NCBI RefSeq assembly: GCF_002914525.1
Contig: NZ_LODW01000093.1
Location: 1-64,000, forward strand
DNA length: 64,000 bases
Source: Rhizobium hidalgonense
GTDB lineage: Bacteria; Pseudomonadota; Alphaproteobacteria; Rhizobiales; Rhizobiaceae
Direction: 5' to 3'
In this document: piece by piece, positions 47,458 to 57,049 of the stretch
Position numbering within the stretch: the stretch's first letter is position 1
Layout: each line of letters begins with the position of its first letter
The notes under the pieces: generated by a model
What the model was told of the DNA's origin: nothing
Database searches by the model: none
What the model saw: the letters and a program-made list of their open reading frames with translations, nothing else
Program-made: the position numbers and the translations under genes

Positions 47458-49443
47458 ATGACAGAATTAAACGGCGTCGTTCCGGCGATCGCCAAGGCGT
47501 TGCAGAAGCGCGGTTACGCCGAACTCACCCCGGTGCAGAAGGCGATGCTCGATCCGGCGCTTGCCGCATCCGACGCGCTGGTCTCGGCCCAGACCGGCTC
47601 CGGCAAAACCGTCGCCTTCGGTCTGGCGCTGGCGCCGACGCTGCTTGAGGGCAGCGAACGTTTCGGCAATGCCGCCGCGCCGCTTGCTCTCGTCATTGCG
47701 CCGACCCGCGAACTTGCCCTGCAGGTGAAACGCGAACTCGAATGGCTCTATGAGATGATTGGTGCGGTGATATCAAGCTGCGTCGGCGGCATGGACATCC
47801 GCAGCGAGCGCCGCGCGCTCGAACGCGGCGCCCATATCGTCGTCGGCACGCCCGGCCGGCTCTGCGACCATATCCGCCGCAGGGCGCTCGACATGTCGGA
47901 ACTGAAGGCCGCCGTGCTCGACGAGGCCGACGAAATGCTCGATCTCGGTTTCCGCGAGGATCTCGAATTCATTCTCGATTCGGCGCCGGACGATCGCCGC
48001 ACGCTGATGTTTTCGGCAACCGTGCCGGCGGCGATCGCCAAGCTTGCCAAGAGCTACCAGCGTGACGCCGTGCGCATCAGCACCGCGGCCGAGGCAAAGC
48101 AGCATGTCGACATCGAATATCGGGCGCTGATGGTGGCCCCGAGCGACCGCGAGAACGCGATCATCAACGTGCTGCGCTACTACGAAGCGACCAACGCCAT
48201 CGTCTTCTGTTCGACGCGCGCCGCCGTCAATCACCTGACCGCGCGCTTCAACAACCGCAATTTCTCGGTCGTAGCGCTTTCCGGCGAGCTGACGCAGAAC
48301 GAACGTACTCATGCGCTGCAGGCGATGCGCGACGGGCGCGCTCGCGTCTGCATCGCGACCGACGTCGCCGCCCGCGGTATCGACCTGCCCGGCCTCGATC
48401 TTGTCATCCATGCCGACCTGCCGACCAATCCGGACACGCTGCTGCACCGCAGCGGCCGCACCGGCCGGGCCGGCCGCAAGGGCATCAGCGCCATGATCGT
48501 GCCGCTGAATGCACGGCGCAAGGCCGAACGCCTGCTGGAGAATGCCGGTATTTCGGCTGCCTGGGCGCGGCCGCCTTCGGCCGAGGAGGTCAGCGAACGC
48601 GACGACGAGCGGCTGCTCGCCGATCCGATCTTCAGCGAAGCGCCGCAGGAGGAAGAACAGGGGCTGGTGCAGCAGCTGCTTTCCAGCCACGGCGCCGAAA
48701 AGCTCGCCGCGGCCTTCCTGCGCCTTTATCGCACCAATCATTCGGCGCCGGAGGATTTGATCGAGGTCACCGTGCAGGACGATCGCGGCCGCAAGCGCCG
48801 CGACAATGCCGAGCCCTACGAGCCGGCGCAGAAGGGGCCGCGCGAAGATTTCGGCGCCAGCGTCTGGTTCTCCGTCTCGGTCGGGCGCAAGCAGAATGCC
48901 GAGCCGCGCTGGCTGATCCCGATGCTCTGCCGCAACGGCAATGTGACCAAGCGCGAGATCGGCGCCATCAAGATGCAGCCCGAGGAAACCTTCGTGGAGA
49001 TCGCCGCGGCAAACGCCGATGGTTTCCAGGAAGCCCTCGGGCCGAACAAGACGCTCGAACGCGGCATCCGCGTGACCCGGCTTTCCGGCACGCCGGATTT
49101 CAGCCGCGCACCGTCGCCAAAGCCTTATGCCGGCAAGCCGTCGCGTGACGACAGGCCGAGCGACACGTTCCGCGACGAACGCCCGAAGAACAAGTTCGGC
49201 AAGGGCCCGGGCGGCGGATATGCGGCAGCCGACAACAGCGGCCAGCAAAGGCAGGATAGCAAGCCCTGGAGCAAAAAACCGGGCAAGCCCGGTTTCGACG
49301 GCCCGAGATCCGACAAGCCTAAATACGACAAGCCGAAATTTGAAGGCGGGAAGTCCGAAGGCGCCAAGTCTGAACGCCCGAAATATGAGGGCAAGGGTGG
49401 CGCTGGGCCGAAGGGCAAGTTCTCGAAGAAGAAACCCGGCTGA
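47458..49443 (+). CDS. DEAD-box ATP-dependent RNA helicase with DbpA-type RNA-binding domain
   Basis: A 661-residue helicase of the DeaD/CsdA/DbpA group. Motifs in order: Q motif ELTPVQKAM, Walker A AQTGSGKT (about 44-51), PTREL, DEAD (DEADEMLDLGF), SAT, ARGIDLPG and HRSGRTGRAGR. A DbpA-like RNA-binding domain lies at about 480-555 (FSVSVGRKQNAEPRWLIPML). The tail (from about 565) is disordered, with repeated Lys-Pro-Lys-Phe/Tyr units that likely bind RNA. It acts in ribosome assembly or cold adaptation by family analogy. Alone in its transcript. Confidence 0.92.
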   Translation: MTELNGVVPAIAKALQKRGYAELTPVQKAMLDPALAASDALVSAQTGSGKTVAFGLALAPTLLEGSERFGNAAAPLALVIAPTRELALQVKRELEWLYEMIGAVISSCVGGMDIRSERRALERGAHIVVGTPGRLCDHIRRRALDMSELKAAVLDEADEMLDLGFREDLEFILDSAPDDRRTLMFSATVPAAIAKLAKSYQRDAVRISTAAEAKQHVDIEYRALMVAPSDRENAIINVLRYYEATNAIVFCSTRAAVNHLTARFNNRNFSVVALSGELTQNERTHALQAMRDGRARVCIATDVAARGIDLPGLDLVIHADLPTNPDTLLHRSGRTGRAGRKGISAMIVPLNARRKAERLLENAGISAAWARPPSAEEVSERDDERLLADPIFSEAPQEEEQGLVQQLLSSHGAEKLAAAFLRLYRTNHSAPEDLIEVTVQDDRGRKRRDNAEPYEPAQKGPREDFGASVWFSVSVGRKQNAEPRWLIPMLCRNGNVTKREIGAIKMQPEETFVEIAAANADGFQEALGPNKTLERGIRVTRLSGTPDFSRAPSPKPYAGKPSRDDRPSDTFRDERPKNKFGKGPGGGYAAADNSGQQRQDSKPWSKKPGKPGFDGPRSDKPKYDKPKFEGGKSEGAKSERPKYEGKGGAGPKGKFSKKKPG

Positions 49444-49548
49444 TTGCGCCGGCAGCCCTTCGCCGGGTCAGGCGGAGGGCTTTGTTTCTCGACATCGCAT
49501 GCCGTGTATTGAAACGCCGGATTTCATGATGAGGCAGGGAGCGTGACG

Positions 49549-50232
49549 ATGATGAAACGCTCCGGCATATCGCATCCCGATGCGGCCGCCTTCATCCAGG
49601 CCAACCTGCCGATCTCACCAGTCCCGGCCATTCCGGAAATCCTGCTGCACACGGCAGGGCCCGCGAGCGGGCTCTGGCGGCTTGCTGGCCGCGGAGAAGC
49701 CGATCCGCCGCCGTACTGGGCCTATCCCTGGGCCGGCGGCGCCGTACTTGCGCGCCATCTGCTCGGCCAGCCGGAAATGGTTGCCGGCCGGCGCGTCCTC
49801 GATCTCGGATCCGGCTCTGGCCTAGTCGCCATCGCGGCCGGAAAGGCCGGTGCAGCCGCGGTCACGGCGGTCGATGTCGATGTCAATGCGATTGCCGCGA
49901 TCGGTCTCAACGCGGCGATCAACGACGTCAATATCTTTGCTGTCGCCGCCGATATCATCGAGGCGCCGCCGCCGGAGAAGACTGATCTCCTCGTTGTCGG
50001 TGACCTGTTCTACGATTCCGCGCTTGCTGTGCGGGTGATGGCCTTTCTGCGGCGTTGTGAGACCGCCGGCATCGAGGTGCTGATCGGCGATCCCGAACGC
50101 GCTCACCTTCCACAGGCACAACTCAAGCGGATCGCGACCCATGCGGTTGCCGATTTCGGCGCAGGTGCGCCGGGCAAGGCGGTGCGGGCGGGGGTCTTTT
50201 CGCTTGCCTACAACACTGAATGGCGAGATTAA
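49549..50232 (+). CDS. class I SAM-dependent methyltransferase (ETF-beta lysine methyltransferase-like)
   Basis: A 227-residue methyltransferase. Motif I is VLDLGSGSGLVAIAAGKAGA, the acidic post-I residue lies in VTAVDVDVNAIAAI, and DLLVVGDLFYD matches the D-x-F-Y motif of the family that includes human ETFBKMT. An Agrobacterium ortholog of that enzyme is reported to modify electron transfer flavoprotein beta and ribosomal protein L7/L12, so protein lysine is the likely substrate. GGAG precedes ATG 49549; a GTG six bases earlier is too close to it. Confidence 0.83.
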   Translation: MMKRSGISHPDAAAFIQANLPISPVPAIPEILLHTAGPASGLWRLAGRGEADPPPYWAYPWAGGAVLARHLLGQPEMVAGRRVLDLGSGSGLVAIAAGKAGAAAVTAVDVDVNAIAAIGLNAAINDVNIFAVAADIIEAPPPEKTDLLVVGDLFYDSALAVRVMAFLRRCETAGIEVLIGDPERAHLPQAQLKRIATHAVADFGAGAPGKAVRAGVFSLAYNTEWRD

Positions 50233-50302
50233 GAGCTGGTCTTGCTACCGCGTTACCCTCTGTTCCACCCGGATGACTGCGCTGGATACAGACGCAGTGT
50301 TA

Positions 50303-50983
50303 TTATTTTTTGTCATCGACGCAAATGCCGGCTGAACGGCAGGATATGGGATGGATGCCAAAGGTAGCCGCAAGAGATTCGTCAAAGCATCTGTTGTCCG
50401 AGGAATAATCCATTTGGACCAGCGCAAACCATCCCGTCGAATTTCTGGTTGGGTTGTAGTCCTCTGTCGGATAGTAATATCGGCCAAAGCATTCACGCGG
50501 CTGTACTTCCTTCGGCAAAATTCCAAATTTTATTAGATTCTGAAATTCATTTTGTTCCGCCGATATTTCCTTTTCGAGGAAGTTAGTGACAATCGGCTGG
50601 AGTTCCGGGTAGTTTTCAACGCAATTTCTTATGGTATCGCCCTCATTACCTTTATGCGCGAAGAAGATGTAGCCGATGTCGGACGCTGGCTTGCGCACCC
50701 CGAGCTTGCTTCCATCCAGGATGGTATGGCCTTTTAGCACACTGAGCTTTTCTATCAGCGACCGATACCGCTTGAGATGCTCGGCCATATCATCCGAGCA
50801 AAGAATAATTGTTTTTGGCGTCGCCGCGTCTTTCAGATCGGAACTTAACCACTCAACCGCCCAAGGTGCGACGGGATCGGAAGATGGCTCCAGTGCGGGG
50901 CTTCCTTGTATCGCCGCAACGGCGGACGTATAGGCTGCGAGGAGGACGGTAGCTGATATCATGCAGCGAGATAACATTGGCAT
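50303..50983 (-). CDS. secreted protein of unknown function, AT-richer than its neighbours
   Basis: A 226-residue protein with an N-terminal signal peptide (about 1-23, ending AVAA). The mature chain is acidic with six Cys, four of them in the last third (RECFGRYYYP, RCFDESLAATFGI, SCRSAGICVDD), suggesting disulfides in the periplasm. Slight similarity to DUF2927-type proteins in the C-terminal part is too weak to call. Its base composition is visibly lower in GC than the flanking genes, which suggests recent acquisition. No ribosome site stands out. Confidence 0.62.
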   Translation of the reverse strand: MPMLSRCMISATVLLAAYTSAVAAIQGSPALEPSSDPVAPWAVEWLSSDLKDAATPKTIILCSDDMAEHLKRYRSLIEKLSVLKGHTILDGSKLGVRKPASDIGYIFFAHKGNEGDTIRNCVENYPELQPIVTNFLEKEISAEQNEFQNLIKFGILPKEVQPRECFGRYYYPTEDYNPTRNSTGWFALVQMDYSSDNRCFDESLAATFGIHPISCRSAGICVDDKK

Positions 50984-51069
50984 TGCCTACAAACCGGGCT
51001 CCTGCGCGTTGTCGGCCGGGAGGAGCGGTAAAAATCGCTTAGAAGCCGAAATAAATTACAACTGTAATC

Positions 51070-52293
51070 TCACGCCAGAAGGTCCGGCCGCAACAGCATG
51101 ACCGGGCAGGGCGCTCCGGCCGGCAGTTCCGGCGCGTGCGGCGGGCGGATGATGAGGCAGTCGGCCCGCGCAAACACCTTCATCATCGAGGAGTCCTGCT
51201 TGCCGAAGGGCTCGGCCAGCCAGTTTCCGGTCGTGGATTTCGTAAGTTTTGCCCTGATATAGTCCTGCCGATGATCATTGGCGCGCAGCGTGACGGCCGC
51301 CTCGACCATTGCCTCGCGCCGCATTGGCGGCAGGGAGGCGAGTTTGCGGATCAGCGGCTCGAGGAAGAGCAAGGAGCAGACCAGGCTCGAGACCGGATTG
51401 CCGGGCAGGCCGAGTACATGGGTCTCGCCGAAGCTGCCGACCATCAGCGGTTTGCCGGGGCGCATAGCGATGCGCCAGAAATCGAGCTGCATACCGGCCT
51501 CGATCAGCGTCGCCTGAACCAGGTCATGGTCGCCGACCGAAGCACCACCGAGCGTGACGATGACATCGACCTTGGCAGCCCGCGCCGTCTCGATCGCCGC
51601 GGTTATTTTTGCCTTGTCGTCCGGCACGATTCCGAGATCGAGCACATCGGCGCCGGCCTTGCGGGCAAGGGCTGCGATGCCGAACGTATTGGAGGCGATG
51701 ATCTGCGAAGGGCCGGGCGTGCTTCCGGGTGGCAATAACTCGTCGCCGGTTGCAAGGATGGCAATCAGCGGGCGCCGCAGCACGTCGACCTCAGGCCGGT
51801 TCATGCCGGCAGCGACCGTCAGCCGCGAGAAATCGAGCACCGTGCCGGCAGGCAGCACGACTTCGCCTTCGAAAAAATCCTGGCCGCGGGGGCGCACGTG
51901 CTGGCCCTGCCGTACAGGGAAACTGGTGCGGACGCCGCCTTCGATCTTCTCCGCATCCTCCTGCAGCAGGACGCTATCGGCGTCTGGCGGAACCGGCGCA
52001 CCGGTGAAGATGCGGACGGCCTCTCTCTTGCCGACGCTGCCCTCGAAGCCGTGGCCGGCGGAAGATGTGCCGATGACCTTCAACACGGCGCCCGGCTCCG
52101 GTGCGTCTTCACGGCGCAGCGCATAGCCGTCCATGGCGGAGGCATTGAAGGGCGGCTGTGTCAGACCGGCCGTCAGATCGACGGCCAAGACGCGGCCTTC
52201 AGCCTCTGCGAGCGGCAGCGTTTGGGATGCCGCGACGGGTTTGGCGCGGGACAGCAAACGGTTCAAGGCGTCGGCGACCGGGAGAAGATTCAT
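51070..52293 (-). CDS. moeA: molybdopterin molybdenumtransferase
   Basis: MoeA inserts molybdate into adenylylated molybdopterin. The 407-residue protein contains MDGYALR (residue 63 on), the long domain with GQHVRPRGQDF, VTLGGASVGDHDLVQ and the PGKP motif RMRPGKPLMVG-like, and LGLPGNPVSSLVC. The ATG at 52293 has GGAGG suitably placed; ATG 52296 overlaps the stop of moaC. Last gene of the ppiD-trpD-trpC-moaC-moeA operon in this window. Confidence 0.95.
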   Translation of the reverse strand: MNLLPVADALNRLLSRAKPVAASQTLPLAEAEGRVLAVDLTAGLTQPPFNASAMDGYALRREDAPEPGAVLKVIGTSSAGHGFEGSVGKREAVRIFTGAPVPPDADSVLLQEDAEKIEGGVRTSFPVRQGQHVRPRGQDFFEGEVVLPAGTVLDFSRLTVAAGMNRPEVDVLRRPLIAILATGDELLPPGSTPGPSQIIASNTFGIAALARKAGADVLDLGIVPDDKAKITAAIETARAAKVDVIVTLGGASVGDHDLVQATLIEAGMQLDFWRIAMRPGKPLMVGSFGETHVLGLPGNPVSSLVCSLLFLEPLIRKLASLPPMRREAMVEAAVTLRANDHRQDYIRAKLTKSTTGNWLAEPFGKQDSSMMKVFARADCLIIRPPHAPELPAGAPCPVMLLRPDLLA

Positions 52294-52787
52294 CATGCCT
52301 CCGGATGACGGAAGTCGCCGGATTTGCCGCCGGATTTCTCTAGCAGTCTGACGCCGCCGATTTCCATTGCCTTGTCCGCGGCTTTGGCCATGTCGTAGAT
52401 GGTGAGACAGGCGACCGAGACGGCGGTCAGCGCCTCCATCTCCACACCGGTCTTGCCGGTCAGCTTGGCGGTTGCCGTGACGCGCAGGCCGGGCAGGGCG
52501 GCATCTTCCTCGATCTCGACCGTGACCTTCGTCAGCATCAACGGATGGCAAAGCGGGATGAGATCGGCGGTGCGTTTTGCTGCCATGATGCCCGCAAGGC
52601 GCGCGGTACCGATCACATCGCCCTTCTTGGCATTGCCCTGGCGGATCAGCGCGAGCGTCTCCGGCGCCATCTTCACATGGCCTTCGGCGGTGGCGATGCG
52701 CGCCGTCTCGGCCTTGTCGGAGACATCGACCATATGCGCCTCGCCGGAGGCATCGATATGGGTCAGACCGGGCTTTGCGCCGCTCAT
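52293..52787 (-). CDS. moaC: cyclic pyranopterin monophosphate synthase
   Basis: MoaC, with the radical-SAM protein MoaA, turns GTP into cyclic pyranopterin monophosphate for the molybdenum cofactor. The 164-residue protein shows LIPLCHPLMLTKVTV and VEMEALTAVSVACLTIYDM with the catalytic MEALT segment, and the Gly-rich KTGVE. It starts one base after the trpC stop and overlaps the moeA start, so translation is coupled. Confidence 0.96.
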   Translation of the reverse strand: MSGAKPGLTHIDASGEAHMVDVSDKAETARIATAEGHVKMAPETLALIRQGNAKKGDVIGTARLAGIMAAKRTADLIPLCHPLMLTKVTVEIEEDAALPGLRVTATAKLTGKTGVEMEALTAVSVACLTIYDMAKAADKAMEIGGVRLLEKSGGKSGDFRHPEA

Positions 52788-52788
52788 A

Positions 52789-53601
52789 TCATTCAGCCGC
52801 GATGGCGGCTTCGCCGAAGAGCAGCGCGCGGGTGGCTGCGGCCACATCCTCCTTGCGCATCAGGCTTTCGCCGACAAGGAAAGTATTGATGTCGACCGCC
52901 TGCAGGCGCTGGCAATCGGCATGAGTGAAGATGCCGCTTTCGCCGACGAGCAGCCGGTCTGCCGGAACCATGGCAGCCAGCGTCTCGCTGACCGTCAGGC
53001 TGACCTCGAAGGTTCGCAGGTTGCGGTTGTTGATGCCGATCAGCGGCGAGGAAAGCTTCAATGCGCGTTCCATTTCCGGCGCGTCGTGAACCTCGACCAG
53101 CACGTCTATGCCGAGCGAAAAGGCTTCGTCCTGCAGACGTTCTGCCTCGCCGTCGCTCAGCGACGCCATGATCAGCAGAATGCAGTCGGCACCCCAGGCG
53201 CGCGCTTCATGGACCTGGTAGGTCTCGAACATGAAATCCTTGCGCAGCGCGGGCAGGGCACAGGCGGCGCGTGCCGCCGTCAGAAAGTCCGGCGCGCCCT
53301 GAAAACTCGGCGTGTCGGTCAGCACGGAAAGGCACGCCGCGCCACCGGCTTCATAGGCCTTTGCCAGCGCCGGCGGATCGAAGTCCGGGCGGATCAGCCC
53401 CTTGGATGGGCTCGCCTTCTTGATCTCGGCGATCAAGCCGAAATCGCCGGCCTCCCGCTTGGCGACGAGCGCCTTGTAAAAACCGCGCGGTGCGGACTGG
53501 CCGGCCTGCATCGCCTTCAGGTCGGCAAGCGAAACGGCAGCCTTGGCGGCGGCGATTTCCTCGCGCTTATAGAGTTCGATCTTCTTCAGGATATCGGTCA
53601 T
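52789..53601 (-). CDS. trpC: indole-3-glycerol phosphate synthase
   Basis: TrpC closes the indole ring in tryptophan synthesis. The 270-residue TIM barrel shows IAEIKKASPSKGLI, the catalytic Lys in LRKDFMFETYQV, LIGINNRNL and SESGI-like VGESGIFTHAD. It is the stand-alone form, not fused to TrpF. Nine bases separate it from trpD. Confidence 0.96.
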   Translation of the reverse strand: MTDILKKIELYKREEIAAAKAAVSLADLKAMQAGQSAPRGFYKALVAKREAGDFGLIAEIKKASPSKGLIRPDFDPPALAKAYEAGGAACLSVLTDTPSFQGAPDFLTAARAACALPALRKDFMFETYQVHEARAWGADCILLIMASLSDGEAERLQDEAFSLGIDVLVEVHDAPEMERALKLSSPLIGINNRNLRTFEVSLTVSETLAAMVPADRLLVGESGIFTHADCQRLQAVDINTFLVGESLMRKEDVAAATRALLFGEAAIAAE

Positions 53602-53610
53602 CGGCCAATC

Positions 53611-54627
53611 CTAGTCGATATCGTTGGAAACGGCGATGAGTTTGTCGAGGGCGAGCGCGGTGGCGCCGCTATCCAGCGACTGTGCGGCAAGCACCATGCC
53701 GTCGCGGATCGTCTCGGCCTTGCCTGCGATAACCAGCGAGGCGGCGGCATTGGCGAGCGAAACATCGCGATAGGCGTTCTTTGCACCGCTGAGCACCTCG
53801 CGAAGCGCTGCGGCGTTGGCGACACCGTCGCCGCCCTTGATGTCGGCCAGCACGCAGGGGCTGACGCCGAAATCGGCGGGCGACAGCTCGAAAGTGCGGA
53901 TCTTGCCGTCTTCAAGGGCTGCGACTTTGGTGACGCCGGTCGTGGTGATCTCGTCGAGGCCGTCGCCATGGACAACCCAGACGCATTCGGAGCCGAGATC
54001 GCGCATGACTTCGGCAAGCGGCACCAACCATTGCGGCGAGAAGACGCCGAGCAGCTGGCGGCGGACGCCGGCCGGGCTGGAGAGCGGCCCCAGAAGATTG
54101 AAGATGGTGCGGGTGCCGAGTTCGACACGCGAGGGGCCGACATGGCGCATGGCGGAATGATGAAGCTGCGCGAACATGAAGCCGACGCCGGCCTCGGTGA
54201 TGCAGCGGGAGATGATCTCGGGGCCGACATCGAGCTTGACGCCGAGAGCGGCCAGATTATCCGCCGCGCCGGATTTCGAGCTCAGCGCCCGGTTGCCGTG
54301 TTTTGCGACGGGAACACCGGCGCCGGCGACGATCAGCGCCGCCAGCGTCGAGATATTGTAGGTGCCGCTGGCATCGCCGCCTGTCCCGACGATGTCGATC
54401 GCATCGGCCGGCGCCTCGACGGTCAGCATCTTCGAACGCATCGCGGTGACGGCGCCGACGATCTCGTCGACGGTTTCGCCGCGCACGCGCAATGCCATCA
54501 GGAAGCCGCCGATCTGCGAGGGCGTCGCTTGGCCGGACATCAGGATGTCGAAGGCGGCGCGCGCCTCGTCACGCGTCAGCGGCTCGCGGTTTGCGGCCTT
54601 GGCCAGGAACGGCTTCAGATCGGTCAT
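53611..54627 (-). CDS. trpD: anthranilate phosphoribosyltransferase
   Basis: TrpD joins anthranilate to phosphoribosyl pyrophosphate. The 338-residue enzyme carries the PRPP loop DIVGTGGD, KHGNRALSSKSGAADNLAALG, and the metal/PRPP residues near WVVHGDGLDEI. It begins eight bases after ppiD, which points to one transcript. No fused TrpG part. Confidence 0.96.
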   Translation of the reverse strand: MTDLKPFLAKAANREPLTRDEARAAFDILMSGQATPSQIGGFLMALRVRGETVDEIVGAVTAMRSKMLTVEAPADAIDIVGTGGDASGTYNISTLAALIVAGAGVPVAKHGNRALSSKSGAADNLAALGVKLDVGPEIISRCITEAGVGFMFAQLHHSAMRHVGPSRVELGTRTIFNLLGPLSSPAGVRRQLLGVFSPQWLVPLAEVMRDLGSECVWVVHGDGLDEITTTGVTKVAALEDGKIRTFELSPADFGVSPCVLADIKGGDGVANAAALREVLSGAKNAYRDVSLANAAASLVIAGKAETIRDGMVLAAQSLDSGATALALDKLIAVSNDID

Positions 54628-54635
54628 AAAGCCTC

Positions 54636-56528
54636 CTAACGAAGCGTCGCCTGTTCGGCGAGCGTCTGGTTGATCTGTGCGCCGTACTGCGTCTGCAGTA
54701 GGTTGACCATCTGATCGAGAATATCGTCGCCGGCGGCGTTGGCCATGGCGGTGATCTGGGCATCTCGGTTGTTCAGCGCGTCGCTGGTCGGCTCGCTGTT
54801 GACCTCGGTGACCTTCATCAGGATCTGCGTCGAGGGATCGGCGCCGACGGCACTGGCGACCGCATCGACGGGGCCGGAGAAGGCCGCGGTGGCACCGGCG
54901 CGGCCAAGCACCGGATCATCGGTGGAGCGAGTGATGCCGCTCTTGCTTTCGACTGCGATGCCGAGCGGCGTTGCGATATCGGCAAGCGCGGTGCCCTTGG
55001 CTGCCTCAGCCTTTAATGCATCAGCCTTCTTGGCGAGTTCGGCCTTCTGCTGTTCCGCCGTCCAGCCTTCGACCGCCTTTTCGCGGACTTCGGTGACCGG
55101 GCGCTCGCGGGTCGGGGTAATTTCGCGGACGTTGAACCAGACATAGCCGTCATTGCCGATCGGCAGCGGCGGCGCGTCGACGCCGACCTCGGTCTTGAAG
55201 GCTTCGCCGAGCAGCTGCTGCTTGACGGGGATATCCTTGACCTCTTTGCCGTCCTTGTCGGCGCCGGTCATATCGACGGCGTCGACGGTCACGGCGTTAA
55301 GCTTCAACTGACCGGCAATATCCTCGAGCGTGGCGCCGCCGGCGCGCAGATCTTCGATGCGGTCATGAACATTGATCACTTCCTGCGACGCGTTGGAGAG
55401 CGCCAGCTGCTTTCGGATGTCCTCTTTCACTTCGTCGAAATTTTTCACGGTTTCCGGCTTGATGTTGGTGATGCGCAGGATGACCGCGCCGAAGGAACCA
55501 TCGACGACAGGTGTCGTGCCGCCGTCCTTCGAAACTGCGAAGGCCGCATCGGCAACGGCCTGGTCGGGTACCTTGTCCTTGGTGAATTCGCCGAGCAGCA
55601 CGTCGCTTGCCGTCTTGCCCTGGTCGGTGACCAGCTGGTCGAAGCTGGTGCCGCCCTTCAGCGCCGTTTCGGCGGCGGCGGCAAGATCCTTGCTGGCAAA
55701 GCTCAGCTGTTCGATGGTGCGGCTTTCCGGCGTGCGGTAGGTATCCTTGCTCTTGTCGAAGGCTTCGTGGATCTGGTCGTCCGTAACAGTCGCAGCGTCG
55801 GCGATATCGGCGGGCTGCAGCTTGAGATAGACGAGCTTGCGGTACTCCGGCGCCTGATAGCGCTGCTTGACGCCGTCGAACCAAGTCGCCAGCACGTCAT
55901 CGGCAGGCGCCTTGATCGGCTCGATATTGGCATTGGTGAGCAGCAGATAGTCGATGCTGCGGCTTTCATTGCCATAAAGTTTCAGAGCGTCGACCAGCGT
56001 CTTCGGGGCGGAAAAGCCGTTCGAGATGGCATCGACGACCTGGCTGCGGACGGCGACCTTGCTGCGCTCCTTGATGTAATCGTCCTGACGGATATTGGCA
56101 TTGCGCAGGCGCGAGACGAAGAGTTCGCGGTCGAATTTGCCGTTGACGGCCTTGAAAGCGGGATCGTCGGCGATCAGCTGAGCGAGGCGGTCTTCGGACA
56201 GGCCGAGGTTCATGTCTTCGGCGAGCTGGTCGAGCGAGGCGCCGGCGACGAGCTGGGCAAGCACCTGCTGTTCGACGCCGAAGGCGCGGGCCTGTTCCGG
56301 GGTGAGGCGCATGCCGAACTGCTGGCCGAGACTTGCCACCTGGCGCTGATAGGCGAGGTGGAATTCGTTGACGTCCACATGCTGATCGCCGACGGTCACG
56401 ACGGTGGTGCTGTTGCCGCCCGACAAGAGCTGATGCGACACGCCCCAGGCGCCGAAGGAGACGACGAGGAGAAGCAGGAGCAGCTTGGCAACCCAGGTCT
56501 GAGCAGCTCTTCTCAGGATATGGAACAT
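54636..56528 (-). CDS. ppiD: periplasmic folding chaperone PpiD-like (SurA N-terminal / parvulin)
   Basis: A 630-residue inner-membrane-anchored protein with a single N-terminal membrane helix (about 14-32) and a large periplasmic part: SurA-like N domain (about 35-210) and a degenerate parvulin domain (about 245-370), with further helical segments. PpiD helps proteins emerging from the Sec channel. Members of this group in rhizobia retain only part of the parvulin active site. It heads the trpD-trpC-moaC-moeA operon. Confidence 0.88.
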   Translation of the reverse strand: MFHILRRAAQTWVAKLLLLLLVVSFGAWGVSHQLLSGGNSTTVVTVGDQHVDVNEFHLAYQRQVASLGQQFGMRLTPEQARAFGVEQQVLAQLVAGASLDQLAEDMNLGLSEDRLAQLIADDPAFKAVNGKFDRELFVSRLRNANIRQDDYIKERSKVAVRSQVVDAISNGFSAPKTLVDALKLYGNESRSIDYLLLTNANIEPIKAPADDVLATWFDGVKQRYQAPEYRKLVYLKLQPADIADAATVTDDQIHEAFDKSKDTYRTPESRTIEQLSFASKDLAAAAETALKGGTSFDQLVTDQGKTASDVLLGEFTKDKVPDQAVADAAFAVSKDGGTTPVVDGSFGAVILRITNIKPETVKNFDEVKEDIRKQLALSNASQEVINVHDRIEDLRAGGATLEDIAGQLKLNAVTVDAVDMTGADKDGKEVKDIPVKQQLLGEAFKTEVGVDAPPLPIGNDGYVWFNVREITPTRERPVTEVREKAVEGWTAEQQKAELAKKADALKAEAAKGTALADIATPLGIAVESKSGITRSTDDPVLGRAGATAAFSGPVDAVASAVGADPSTQILMKVTEVNSEPTSDALNNRDAQITAMANAAGDDILDQMVNLLQTQYGAQINQTLAEQATLR

Positions 56529-56690
56529 GGAAAGGCAAACCTCGCAGTATCATTGAGCCGCGCGCGGGCGGACATTCGACGTTCCTTAAAACAAACCCGA
56601 CAGGAAATGAAGGGTTTGTCGTGCGAAAAGCTGCACAAGCTCGCCGCTTATCCGTGGTGGCTTTGCGGCCAACAAAAGATCGGCTGCGGC

Positions 56691-56716
56691 GGAACCTTTC
56701 AGGCCGTCATTTCGTT
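56691..56716 (+). promoter_or_regulatory. EcfG-type general stress promoter of the DUF883 gene
   Basis: GGAAC at 56691-56695 is followed after exactly 17 bases by CGTT at 56713-56716, a perfect match to the promoter recognised by the general stress sigma factor EcfG in alphaproteobacteria. It lies 32 bases before the start codon of the DUF883 gene. Confidence 0.65.
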
Positions 56717-56747
56717 GAAACGGCATCCCATGCAACAGGAGCAGACC

Positions 56748-57029
56748 ATGGCTGAATTGAAAACCGCTTCCGCCGAATCCACCGCTGCGCGCGTCAAAGC
56801 CGATATGGCAGCAGACGACCTGTCGGCGCAGGTCGCAGCCCTTCGCAACGATCTCTCCCGGCTGACGGAAAGCGTGGTCGCGCTCGGGCAGGGGGCAAAG
56901 TCGGCGGTGACCGACGAGGCGTCGCTGATGACGGAGCAGTTGCGTGACAAGGTTCGTGAGGAACCGCTCATGGCGCTCGCGGTGACGGCAGGCATCGCCT
57001 ATGTATTCGGCCTGCTGAGCCGCCGCTGA
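56748..57029 (+). CDS. DUF883 (ElaB/YqjD-like) membrane-anchored protein
   Basis: A 93-residue protein with a long amphipathic coiled-coil-like region (about 15-70) and a C-terminal membrane helix (LMALAVTAGIAYVFGLLSRR), the build of ElaB/YqjD proteins, which tether to the inner membrane and can bind ribosomes in stationary phase. AGGAG lies just before ATG 56748. A good general-stress promoter stands in front, in line with stress control. Confidence 0.82.
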   Translation: MAELKTASAESTAARVKADMAADDLSAQVAALRNDLSRLTESVVALGQGAKSAVTDEASLMTEQLRDKVREEPLMALAVTAGIAYVFGLLSRR

Positions 57030-57049
57030 ACGACATTTCAGGACAGAGA

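Noticed and set aside
52399..54639. 746-codon open frame on the plus strand
   Set aside because: Antisense shadow of moaC, trpC and trpD.
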